Shown in pieces: positions 8,701 through 15,366 of a stretch of DNA of 20,271 nt. Every line of letters begins with the position of its first letter. Position 1 is the stretch's first letter. Below the pieces are notes generated by a model. It was given only the letters and a program-made list of their open reading frames with translations. It ran no database searches and was not told the origin of the DNA. Where the stretch lies: positions 1 to 20,271 of the forward strand of contig CALGFI010000033.1 in NCBI GenBank assembly GCA_937881155.1. The letters run 5' to 3'. This DNA comes from an uncultured bacterium (lineage in GTDB: Bacteria > Actinomycetota > UBA4738 > HRBIN12). A program made the position numbers and the translations under genes.

Positions 8701-8828
8701 CGGACGTCGAGGCCGGATCGCTCGCCTTCGACTACACGCGGCAATGGGCGCGGACCGTCGAGATGGCGGTGCTGGGGTTCCTGTGGCTCGTCGCACTGTG
8801 GGTGACCAGGCGGCCGGTGTCGGCATGA
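5748..8828 (+). CDS. Family 2 glycosyltransferase fused to a large polytopic membrane region
   Basis: 1026 aa. Residues 18 to about 240 are a GT-A family 2 glycosyltransferase: VVAVDNASTDGT (50-61), the metal/nucleotide-sugar motif MHDDT (105-109) and the acceptor/catalytic segment HHDDLDFCWRARLAGF (209-224). Hydrophobic segments begin near 272-296 and recur from about 385 to 760, suggesting about ten membrane helices. A soluble domain follows (about 765-1000), then a final helix (1003-1020) with a short RRPVSA tail. The catalytic part should face the cytosol and the late domain probably the outside. It likely adds sugar to a cell-surface polymer or lipid-linked precursor; donor and acceptor are unknown. 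The ATGA at 8825-8828 couples it to the next gene. Confidence 0.87.
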   Translation: MTTTVGARPASSDATRDPSVLVVLVARDAARWLRQSLQSLATQTHPRLGVVAVDNASTDGTAVLLQQALGERRVIRLRHNVGLAGAIRSAMELPAVGATDYLLVMHDDTALAPDAVARMVEAAEGIRGVERVGIVGPKVVDWVDPRLLREVGRSTDRFGHPYTPLQDGELDQGQYDRVLEVLFVSSCAMLISREALKRAGAFDERFAGHHDDLDFCWRARLAGFRVLMTPLAVALHRGAGARGERPQEHRRRSSRYYAERAALASMLKDYGIPTLLWLMPVYTVLGLARLAYLAVSRRFEDAFDLIAAWAWNIVHLPGTLRRRVRAQSVRAVRDRSVRRFMAATFRVPRWFERAEEFLEEDLESIGVEPDAPLLRRRRAAHIALGHPVLLGSIIGATLLAAAVRHLLGPETIGGGALPVFPESADAFFHELLSGVRTTVLGGTQPASPAVAALGATSWLSFGSTAVATKVLLGALPAVAGVLAYRSFARQTSLPATAIVAAMAYVLSGAVLWSFSEGRIALLVGVAALPVVWERFDGAFGRRRPERAVRYGVGLGVALAIAVSFLPGVLLGVGLIALAHVVTARRPDRGLLLTVLGTATAAVLAFPVVRELVGAPGPSLASFVGSEDPWKVLRLVPGDGPTSWLASAFLPIAAVICFAAAERESRGRSWRAMSVAVAATALAWLSAAGYLPDALTNAPVYLITAAFAEAAVIAYGASGLVSGLARQAFGTRQLAAAGFAIILGVGLGAQAIQVTLAEWAVRPNGVPPAWTVVESSGRGEFRILWIGHARGDRFPAPGGDPIGIAEAGDASVRFSITDRMGANALDTGRPSSGPGYSYLRSVVAELVGGQTGHAGSLLGPLGVRFVVAGDDDVPDAVFDRLNAQADLDRLPAGGLTIYRNSAALPGAFVASDSAWTAPESADLLEIAELPAVGHVRRLPAPETFQPVNIDASGEAIVLDQFDSAWRARNDGEEIEPRAAFGWAMAADVEAGSLAFDYTRQWARTVEMAVLGFLWLVALWVTRRPVSA

Positions 8829-10201
8829 GCCGAGGGCAGCTCGTCGCGGCTCTCCTCGTAGCGGCGCTCGCAGTGGGGGGTGCCGTGTTCGCGGACCGCG
8901 ACGTCGGACCGAAAGGGCTCGACGCGGCTCCCCTCTCGTCCGTCGCGTCCGGCGAGTGGTTCTGCCCCCACGGCGGCGGCGACGACTGGGAGGTCGAGCT
9001 GCAGGTGGCGAACCCCGGCGCATCGCCGGCGACGATCCGCTTGCAAACGCTCGGCGGCCGTCGCCCCGACGAATCGACGACGGCCACGGTCGAGCCGGGT
9101 TCGACGCTTCGCGTCGAGGTCCCGGCCGACGCGCGCGAGCGCGCGAGCACCGTCGAGTGGTTCGGCCAGTGGGTCGCCGTTGGCTGGGTCGCGCACGCCG
9201 GAGGAGAAGAGGGCGGGGTCGCCGCCGAGCCGTGCGCGCCGGCCGCCGGCGGACGGTGGCTCGTCCCCGACGGGACGAGCGCAGAGGAGGAGAACCGGGA
9301 TTTCGTCGTCGTGATGAACCCGTTCTCGGGCGACGCCGTCGTTTCGATCGCGTTCCTCTCCGAACGGAATGTCCCGACGAGGCACAGCGACCTCACGGAC
9401 GTCGTGCTGCCATCGCATCGCAGCCTCGCCGTCCCGGTCAGCGACTATGTGCTTCGCGAGCGGACGGTGTCCGCCCTGGTCGAGGCCTCCGTCGGCCGGG
9501 TGGTCGCCGCCTCGCTCGGCGTCGTTCAGACCGGTGGCATCCGGTCGGCCATCGGTTACCTCGGCCGGCCGCCGAGTCAGCTGGTGTTCCCGGGCGGCGA
9601 CGATGCCGGCCGGGCCGAGCTCGCCGTGATGAGCACCGGGCTCCAACGCGTCTCCCTCGCGGGGGAGTTGCTCGAGAGAGACGCCGACCGGCCGTTCGCC
9701 GGTCTCGCCGACTCGTCGCCTCCGGGGGAGTCGGGTCGCACCTACCAGGCGACGACGACCGGTCCCACATCCGTGCTGTTCACGACGGAGAGCTCCGGGA
9801 TCGCCGCCGCGCGCCGAACCTACGGCGTTGTCTCGGATCAGGGGTCGACCGGTGGCGCCCCGCCGGCGGGGGCGTGGGTGGTGTTCTCGACCGTCGACGG
9901 ATCGCCATCGCGTCCAGGCCTCGTGCTCGCGAACCCGGGGCAGGAGCCCGCCGAGGTCACGCTGAGCCATATGGCTCCCGCGACCGGCGCACCGGTCAGG
10001 ATCACGGTCCCACCCCAGCGGTCCGTGGTCGCGCCGAGGCGTTTCCTCGAGGCCGAACCGTCGGGAGCGGTTCTTGCCACCTCGGAGAGTGGAACGTTCG
10101 TGCCGGCATCTGCGTCGTATTCGCTGGGTCGCGAGGGCCTCGCGACCTATGCCGTCGCGCTGGGGATCCCGATCCCGAGCCAATGGATTCCCGCGGAATA
10201 G
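8825..10201 (+). CDS. DUF5719-like secreted or membrane-anchored protein
   Basis: 458 aa. It starts at the ATG that overlaps the glycosyltransferase stop by 4 nt (ATGA), a junction indicating translational coupling. Residues 1-23 (ending AVGGAVFA) form a signal peptide or N-terminal anchor. The rest is rich in Gly, Ala, Val, Ser and Thr, with repeating beta-sandwich-like segments containing phrases such as WFCPHGGG, VANPG, VMNPFSG and VLANPGQEPAEVTL. I assign DUF5719 from this pattern and from position: proteins of this family commonly follow a glycosyltransferase near whiB and manB in actinobacteria. The function is unknown; partnership with the upstream enzyme in envelope polymer handling is an inference. 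Confidence 0.7.
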   Translation: MSRGQLVAALLVAALAVGGAVFADRDVGPKGLDAAPLSSVASGEWFCPHGGGDDWEVELQVANPGASPATIRLQTLGGRRPDESTTATVEPGSTLRVEVPADARERASTVEWFGQWVAVGWVAHAGGEEGGVAAEPCAPAAGGRWLVPDGTSAEEENRDFVVVMNPFSGDAVVSIAFLSERNVPTRHSDLTDVVLPSHRSLAVPVSDYVLRERTVSALVEASVGRVVAASLGVVQTGGIRSAIGYLGRPPSQLVFPGGDDAGRAELAVMSTGLQRVSLAGELLERDADRPFAGLADSSPPGESGRTYQATTTGPTSVLFTTESSGIAAARRTYGVVSDQGSTGGAPPAGAWVVFSTVDGSPSRPGLVLANPGQEPAEVTLSHMAPATGAPVRITVPPQRSVVAPRRFLEAEPSGAVLATSESGTFVPASASYSLGREGLATYAVALGIPIPSQWIPAE

Positions 10202-10289
10202 ACGGAGATGATGACTTCAGCTTGTGGAATAGTCCGCCGTTGAAGCAGGTAGAAAACGACAGCGGTCGAGGGACGCGAGGACACGTCGG

Positions 10290-11348
10290 ATGGCGATGAG
10301 GCACGGGAGACGGTCGAGGCGAGCAGTCAAGATCGCGCTCGTCTCGCTGGCGGTGGTCGGCGTCTTGGGGGGCGGCACGGCCTACGCCGCCTACCGCTAC
10401 GACGCCTCGGCCGCCGACCGAATCCTCCCCGGCGTCAGCATCGGTGGCGTCGACGTGAGTGGGATGACGCGCGATGAGGCGCGGCGCGTCGTTCAGGCGC
10501 AGGCGGAACCTCGCCTCACCGACGACCTCGCGGTTCACGCGGCCGGCGCCGTGTGGACCGTGACGCCTGCCGCTCTGGGTGTCCAGGCGGACGTCGACGG
10601 CGCGATCGATCGGGCCTACGGCGTCGCCGGCGACATGTCCCTTTTCTCGCGCCTCTACCACCGGATCGCCGACCGTCCGGTCGACGTGGGCTTCCGGATC
10701 GAGTACGTCCAGGACGAAGGCGCCGTCGATGCGTTCGTCGAGCAGGCGTACCGCGAGGTCGCGGTGCCCGCCGTCGACGCTCGCTTCGCCCTCGAGGACG
10801 GCGAGATCGTCACGCGGCGCTCGCGCACCGGTCAGGAGATCAAGTCGGATATCGCGGTGCAGCGCATCATCAAGGCGCTTGGTCGTCAGGTGGACGAGGT
10901 GGACATCCCCGTCCGCGAGGTGACGCCCGAGGTGACGACCACCTCCCTCGGAACGACGATCGTCGTGGACGTCTCGGCAAACACCCTCGTCGTGTACGAA
11001 GACCTCGAGGTGGTCAGGGAATACCGGGTGGCCACCGGAACGCCGGGATATCCGACCCCCGTCGGCACGTTCGAGATCGTCAACAAGGTGGAGAACCCGA
11101 CCTGGTACAACCCGGCGCCGGACACGTGGGGGGCCGACCTGCCGGCGTCCATCGGCCCGGGCCCCGGGAATCCGCTGGGCACGCGGGCGATGTACCTGAA
11201 CGCCCCCGGCATCCGGATCCACGGCACGTGGGATTCATCGTCGATCGGGACCGCGGCGTCGCACGGATGCATCCGCATGAATATCGAGGACGCCGAGGAG
11301 CTGTACCCGCACGTTCCCGTCGGTGCGCGCGTCCTCGTCAAGCCGTAG
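10290..11348 (+). CDS. L,D-transpeptidase (YkuD domain) with N-terminal peptidoglycan-binding-like domain
   Basis: 352 aa. A basic N-terminus is followed by one hydrophobic segment (residues 12-34), a signal anchor. Residues about 45-210 resemble the PG_binding_4-type domain often placed before YkuD domains (GVSIGGVDVSGMTRDEA). The YkuD domain (about 222-352) contains GTPGYPTPVGTFEI (250-263), H311 and the catalytic signature SHGCIRM with nucleophile C327. Such enzymes form 3-3 cross-links in peptidoglycan or attach proteins to it outside the membrane, and resist most beta-lactams except carbapenems. GAGG at 10277-10280 lies 9 nt before the ATG; a second ATG at 10296 is possible. An 88-nt gap separates it from the DUF5719-like gene. 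Confidence 0.93.
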   Translation: MAMRHGRRSRRAVKIALVSLAVVGVLGGGTAYAAYRYDASAADRILPGVSIGGVDVSGMTRDEARRVVQAQAEPRLTDDLAVHAAGAVWTVTPAALGVQADVDGAIDRAYGVAGDMSLFSRLYHRIADRPVDVGFRIEYVQDEGAVDAFVEQAYREVAVPAVDARFALEDGEIVTRRSRTGQEIKSDIAVQRIIKALGRQVDEVDIPVREVTPEVTTTSLGTTIVVDVSANTLVVYEDLEVVREYRVATGTPGYPTPVGTFEIVNKVENPTWYNPAPDTWGADLPASIGPGPGNPLGTRAMYLNAPGIRIHGTWDSSSIGTAASHGCIRMNIEDAEELYPHVPVGARVLVKP

Positions 11349-11397
11349 CGCGATCCGCTTTCGCGGGCGAGGCGACCGTTCGGCCTACGCTCGGGGT

Positions 11398-11421
11398 GTC
11401 GGCGGGGAACCCCACGCCGAC
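11398..11421 (+). terminator. GC-rich stem-loop after the L,D-transpeptidase gene
   Basis: Arms GTCGGCG and CGCCGAC are perfect complements, and inside them GGG-AA-CCC pairs further with a small bulge. It lies 50 nt after the stop codon. There is no T tract, so termination is probable rather than certain. Confidence 0.4.
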
Positions 11422-11527
11422 CGGCCCTCACTCTGGCGACCTACGCGAGAACCTTCGGGCGGACCAGCCGAAATGAGGAGTGGGGGTCATTGTCTCCCCC
11501 CGGGTGCGATGCCGACCATATAGGCAC

Positions 11528-11737
11528 ATGCCCGACAAGCCCGACAAGCTCGACAAGCTCGAGGGGACGTGTCCGATCTGCAACCAGGGCGACGTCATCA
11601 CGATCACGATGAGCGTCAGCGGCAGCGACCTGTCCTTCACGACCTGCCACCTGTGCGAGGCGAAGTGGTGGTACCGCGACGGTGAGCCGGTTCCGCTCCG
11701 CTCCGTCATCGGCGGCGTGATCCCGCAGCGCCGTTAG
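11528..11737 (+). CDS. Small zinc-ribbon protein of unknown function
   Basis: 69 aa. Two cysteine pairs, CPIC (15-18) and CHLC (40-43), 21 residues apart, form a likely zinc ribbon; between them is a beta-strand-rich segment (VITITMSVSGSDLSFTTC), followed by EAKWWYRDGEPVPLRSVIGGV. The N-terminus has a short DKP/DKL repeat. The frame is open back to 11480, but ATG 11528 is preferred because the extra residues look non-coding. There is no Shine-Dalgarno; TATAGG at 11519-11524 would suit leaderless transcription. It sits just before manB, the position occupied in other actinobacteria by a different cysteine-containing protein (DUF3499), but its sequence does not look like that family. DNA, RNA or protein binding are all possible. 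Confidence 0.72.
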   Translation: MPDKPDKLDKLEGTCPICNQGDVITITMSVSGSDLSFTTCHLCEAKWWYRDGEPVPLRSVIGGVIPQRR

Positions 11738-11803
11738 CCTCGTCGAGCGGGGCTCGAGCTTCGCGCCTGCCGAACGTGGCCGATTCGGGAACTCCGCCTT
11801 GAG

Positions 11804-11809
11804 TAGGAT
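11804..11809 (+). promoter_or_regulatory. Possible -10 box for leaderless manB transcription
   Basis: TAGGAT matches TAnnnT and ends 9 nt before the GTG start of manB, so transcription would begin at or close to the start codon. The AGGA inside it could instead serve as a ribosome-binding site. No clear -35 box is seen. Confidence 0.35.
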
Positions 11810-11818
11810 GCCGGAACC

Positions 11819-13177
11819 GTGCCCCGACGTGACCTGCGCTCCATCTTCAAGGCGTACGACGTTCGCGGTGTCGTTCCCGACGAGCTCGACGAGGACGTCG
11901 CGCGGCGGGTTGGCGGCGCGTTCGTCGACTGGGCCGACGTCACCTCGGTCATCGTTGGTTACGACTGTCGCCTGTCGTCGCCCTCGCTCGCCGAGGCGAT
12001 CCGGGAAGGGATCACGTCGCGTGGAGCCGACGTCGTCGACCTGGGGCTCGCGTCGACCGACCTGCTGTACTTCGCATCCGGTTCGCTCGACGCCGCAGGG
12101 ATCATGCTCACCGCCAGCCACAACCCGCCGCGATACAACGGCTTAAAGTTCTGTCTCGCCGGCGCGCGACCGGTCGGTGAGGAGACGGGACTCGAAGAGA
12201 TCCGTGCGATCGCCGAGGGAGACGGACGGCCGCCGGTCGCGGCGCGAGGGTCCGTGCGTCGCGTCGATCTCCTCAACGAATACGTGGAGCACGTGCTGTC
12301 GTTCATCGACGCGCCGAACGTTCGGCCGTTGAACGTCGTGGTCGACACGGCGAACGGGATGGGCGGGCTCGTCGTGCCGCCCGTGTTCGCGCGACTGCCG
12401 CTGAAGGTCACGCACCTGTTCGCCGAGCTCGACGGCACGTTCCCGAACCATCCCGCCGACCCGATCGATCCGGAGAACCAGCGCGACCTCAAACGCGAGG
12501 TGCTCGCCAGGGAGGCCGACGTCGGCCTCGCGTTCGACGGAGACGCCGACCGCGTGTTCTTCGTCGACGAACGCGCCGAGGGCGTGAGCGGTTCGGACGT
12601 CACGGCGCTCGTGGCTCGCGCCGTGCTCGAGCGCGAGCCCGGCGCGAAGATCGTGCACAACCTGATCTGCTCATGGGCCGTTGCGGAGGTGATCCGGGAG
12701 AACGGCGGAACCCCGATCCGCTCGCGCGTCGGTCATTCGTTCATCAAGCAGGTGATGGCGGAGACGGGGGCGGCGTTCGGCGGCGAGCATTCGGGCCACT
12801 ACTACTTCCGTGAGAACTACCGGGCCGACTCGGGGCTCATCGCAGCGGTCGTCGTCCTGGAGCAGCTGTCGCTCGCCCGCGTTCCGCTCTCGGAGCTGCT
12901 CCGCCCGCTCCGCCGCTACTACTCCTCGGGCGAGATCAACACCCACGTCGACGACCGGTTCGGCCGGATCGAGCAGATCGCGGCCGTGTACGCGAGCGGC
13001 CGCCAGGACCGGCTGGACGGGCTGACGGTAGAGTTCGACGACTGGTGGTTCAACGTTCGACCCAGCAACACCGAACCACTGCTCCGACTGAACGTGGAGT
13101 CCAGGACGGAAGAGCTTCTGAAGGAGAAGACCGACGAGGTCCTCGCGGTGATCCGGACAGGGGGTTCGACGGGTTGA
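11819..13177 (+). CDS. manB: Phosphomannomutase / phosphoglucomutase
   Basis: 452 aa, the usual length for the alpha-D-phosphohexomutase family. All four active-site loops are present: the phosphoserine loop TASHNP (S100), the magnesium loop DGDADR (D240, D242, D244), the sugar-binding loop GEHSGH (322-327) and the phosphate-binding loop RPSNTEP (414-420). It interconverts mannose-6-P and mannose-1-P (and probably the glucose forms), feeding GDP-mannose synthesis. The sugar loop GEHSGH and the neighbourhood favour the ManB/PmmA type over glucosamine mutase. The start is GTG 11819. Downstream lie a Trm112-like gene and PGI/PMI, which would supply its mannose-6-P substrate. Confidence 0.94.
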   Translation: MPRRDLRSIFKAYDVRGVVPDELDEDVARRVGGAFVDWADVTSVIVGYDCRLSSPSLAEAIREGITSRGADVVDLGLASTDLLYFASGSLDAAGIMLTASHNPPRYNGLKFCLAGARPVGEETGLEEIRAIAEGDGRPPVAARGSVRRVDLLNEYVEHVLSFIDAPNVRPLNVVVDTANGMGGLVVPPVFARLPLKVTHLFAELDGTFPNHPADPIDPENQRDLKREVLAREADVGLAFDGDADRVFFVDERAEGVSGSDVTALVARAVLEREPGAKIVHNLICSWAVAEVIRENGGTPIRSRVGHSFIKQVMAETGAAFGGEHSGHYYFRENYRADSGLIAAVVVLEQLSLARVPLSELLRPLRRYYSSGEINTHVDDRFGRIEQIAAVYASGRQDRLDGLTVEFDDWWFNVRPSNTEPLLRLNVESRTEELLKEKTDEVLAVIRTGGSTG

Positions 13178-13229
13178 GGAAGCGAGCGCCTACGAGCGAG
13201 CACCGGGCCGCCGGGAGAGGAGCGACGCG

Positions 13230-13418
13230 ATGAGCGTGGACCCGGAGCTGCTCGAGATCCTCGTGTGCCCGAACGACCGCGGCGAGCTCGACTACATCGA
13301 GGCCGAGTCGGTCCTCGTCTGCCGTTCATGCGGCTACCGTTACCCGATCCGTGACGGCATCCCCGTAATGCTGATCGACGAGGCCGAGAAGCCCTCGTCC
13401 AAGCCGAAGCGCTCGTGA
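13230..13418 (+). CDS. Trm112-like small zinc-binding protein
   Basis: 62 aa. The pattern LLEILVCPNDRGEL ... LVCRSCGYRYPIRDGIPVML is the Trm112/YcaR-like (UPF0434) fold. The first metal knuckle has only one cysteine (C13, with D16 in place of the second); the second has C31 and C34. An Asp at this place is, to my recollection, common in actinobacterial members. Eukaryotic and archaeal Trm112 activates methyltransferases; bacterial partners are mostly unknown. GGGAGAGGAG precedes ATG 13230. The stop overlaps the next gene by 4 nt (GTGA), so it is translationally linked to the isomerase. Confidence 0.86.
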   Translation: MSVDPELLEILVCPNDRGELDYIEAESVLVCRSCGYRYPIRDGIPVMLIDEAEKPSSKPKRS

Positions 13419-14479
13419 CGAGCCTGGACGACGCCTCCGCCCTCCTGGCGGCTGATCCGGGGCGGATGCTCGAGATCGTCTGCGTGCTCCCGTCGCAGTG
13501 CCGCGAGGGGTACGCGCTCGGCCTCGCGAGCGACGACCTACCCTCCGCCGAGGGCGTGACGTCGGTCGCGGTGTGCGGGATGGGCGGCTCGGCCGTGTCG
13601 GGCGACGTGATCCGCGCCCTCTACGCGGACCGTCTGCACGTTCCGGTGACCGTGGTTCGCACGCCCGAGCTGCCCGAGCACTGCGGACCGCATTCGCTCG
13701 TTCTCGCGTCGTCGTACTCCGGCAACACGTCCGAGGCGCTGACGCTGTTCGACGAAGCAGCGCGTCGAGCGTGCCGGTTGATCGCCATCACCTCGGGAGG
13801 GGAGCTTGCGCGCCGTGCGACGGAGGTCGGCGCTGGTCTCGTTCGCCTGCCGACCGGGTTCATGCCTCGCGCAGCGCTCGGGTACGTGTCGCTCGGCGCG
13901 CTCGGCGCGCTGGAGTCGATCGGGCTGGTGCCGGCCGTGGCTTCGGATCTCGAGGAGACCGTAGCGGAGCTGGAGGGTGAGGTCTCACGCTGCGGTCCCG
14001 ACGTTCCGTCCGAATCGAATCCCGCCAAGGCGCTGGCGATGAGGATCGGCGATCGTGTACCGGTGATCTGGGCCGCCGAGGGCATCGGCGGCGTCGCGGC
14101 GTCGAGATGGAAGACGCAGTTCAACGAGAACGCGAAGATGCCGGCGTTCTGGAGCGCGCTTCCGGAACTCGACCACAACGAGGTGGTCGGGTGGTCGGAA
14201 GGCCGAGGGAGCCAGTTCGTCGTCGTGGCGCTTCGTCACCCCGGCGAGCATCCCGACGTCGCCGCACGGTTCCCCCTGTCGCTCGACATCGCGCGATCCT
14301 CCGGAGCGGAAGTGGAGGAGGTGCGCGCGTCGGGTCGTTCCGCGCTCGCTCGTCTGTTCACCCTGGCGCTCCAGGGGGATCTCGTCTCCACCTACCACGC
14401 CATCATGAACGGCGTGGACCCGTCGCCGATCGACGCCATCGTTCGTCTGAAGCGCGCACTCGAACCGAGCAACCGATGA
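13415..14479 (+). CDS. Bifunctional phosphoglucose/phosphomannose isomerase (SIS fold)
   Basis: 354 aa. Two SIS domains: the first contains CGMGGSAVSGD (54-64) and the phosphosugar loop SSYSGNTSE (99-107). The second contains FNENAK (236-241) and ELDHNEVVGW (251-260). E238 and H254 are 16 residues apart, the spacing I recall for the catalytic Glu/His pair of the archaeal Pyrobaculum PGI/PMI. The protein should interconvert fructose-6-P with glucose-6-P and mannose-6-P, giving ManB its substrate. Mycobacteria have a related protein (TobH, Rv3256c) at this place whose activity is unclear; here the catalytic motifs are intact. The GTG start overlaps the Trm112-like gene, and the TGA overlaps the next ATG. 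Confidence 0.88.
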   Translation: MTSLDDASALLAADPGRMLEIVCVLPSQCREGYALGLASDDLPSAEGVTSVAVCGMGGSAVSGDVIRALYADRLHVPVTVVRTPELPEHCGPHSLVLASSYSGNTSEALTLFDEAARRACRLIAITSGGELARRATEVGAGLVRLPTGFMPRAALGYVSLGALGALESIGLVPAVASDLEETVAELEGEVSRCGPDVPSESNPAKALAMRIGDRVPVIWAAEGIGGVAASRWKTQFNENAKMPAFWSALPELDHNEVVGWSEGRGSQFVVVALRHPGEHPDVAARFPLSLDIARSSGAEVEEVRASGRSALARLFTLALQGDLVSTYHAIMNGVDPSPIDAIVRLKRALEPSNR

Positions 14480-15336
14480 CCACCCTCATCGACGTTCTGC
14501 CGTCGCCGGGAGACCGCCTTGCGGAGGAGGCCGCCGGCGTCGTCCGCGAACGAACGTCGCTCGTGCCGTCCTTCGCCGTGATCCTCGGATCGGGACTGGG
14601 CGGTGTGGTCGACGAGATGACCGACGCGGAGTCCTTCGCTTTCTCCGATCTTCCGGGATTCCCGGCGCCGACCGTTCCGGGACACCAGGGGCGCTTGTCG
14701 CTCGGCCTGCTGGACGGCGTTCCCGTTGCGGCGTTCCGCGGCCGGATCCATTTCTACGAAGGCAACGATCTGTCGACGTGCGCGCTCACGGCTCGGCTGG
14801 CGAGGGTCCTCGGAGCGAGGACGATCGTGATCACGGCAGCAGTCGGCGGCATCGACCGCTCGCTCGTCGCCGGTCAGGTCGCCGTGGGCGTCGATCAGAT
14901 CAACATGATGGGCGCGAACCCGCTCCGTGGCTGGCGGAATCCCGACGGCTCGCCGCCGTTCATCGACATGTCGGCGGTGTTCGACCGTGAGCTCATGGAG
15001 CTCGCATTGGAACGCGCGCGCTCGCTGGGTATCGACGTCGCCCGCGGCGTATACGTCGCGATGCCGGGGCCGACGTACGAGACGCCCGCCGAGATCGAGG
15101 CGCTCCGGCGAGCCGGGGGAACGGTCGTCGGCATGTCCGTGGTGCCGGAGTCGACCGCCGCGCGGGCGCTCGGCATGCGCGTCCTCGGGCTGTTCAGCGT
15201 GACGAACCTCGCCGGCGATGCCGCGACGCACGAGGAGGTCCTCGAGATGGCCGATCGTGCCGCGGGCACGACCAGGCGCATCATCAACGAGCTCCTGCCG
15301 CAGCTCGCCGGCGGTCCGAGCTCGGGCAGCGCGTGA
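14476..15336 (+). CDS. punA: Purine nucleoside phosphorylase (trimeric class)
   Basis: 286 aa. It cleaves purine nucleosides with phosphate to base and (deoxy)ribose-1-P. Family motifs match the trimeric PNP/MTAP class: ILGSGLGG (36-43), TVPGHQGR (66-73), RGRIHFYEG (88-96), GPTYETPAE (198-206) and GMSVVPE (219-225). E202 and N244 fall where human PNP has E201 and N243, the residues that read 6-oxopurines, so inosine/guanosine specificity is favoured over methylthioadenosine. ATG 14476 overlaps the upstream TGA by 4 nt; the open frame before it is a shadow of the isomerase gene. Its place before ahcY suggests salvage linked to the methyl cycle, though adenosine itself would need deamination first. 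Confidence 0.92.
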   Translation: MTTLIDVLPSPGDRLAEEAAGVVRERTSLVPSFAVILGSGLGGVVDEMTDAESFAFSDLPGFPAPTVPGHQGRLSLGLLDGVPVAAFRGRIHFYEGNDLSTCALTARLARVLGARTIVITAAVGGIDRSLVAGQVAVGVDQINMMGANPLRGWRNPDGSPPFIDMSAVFDRELMELALERARSLGIDVARGVYVAMPGPTYETPAEIEALRRAGGTVVGMSVVPESTAARALGMRVLGLFSVTNLAGDAATHEEVLEMADRAAGTTRRIINELLPQLAGGPSSGSA

Positions 15337-15366
15337 ACGGGCGATGAGAAAGGAACCAGTGAACTG

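Noticed and set aside
8732..10183. Minus-strand frames of over 400 codons opposite the DUF5719-like gene, and similar ones opposite the glycosyltransferase (7014-8303) and fbiC (3574-4722)
   Set aside because: They are GC-bias shadows with no recognisable motifs, and their plus-strand counterparts are clearly coding.
10202..10289. Promoter-like TTGTGG and TAGAAA before the L,D-transpeptidase gene
   Set aside because: The spacing is 22 nt and both boxes are weak. I cannot tell whether this 88-nt gap holds a promoter.
11482..11500. GGGGG-N9-CCCCC stem-loop before the small zinc-ribbon gene
   Set aside because: It is a simple homopolymer pairing that is easy to get by chance at this GC content; it has no T tract and no clear role.
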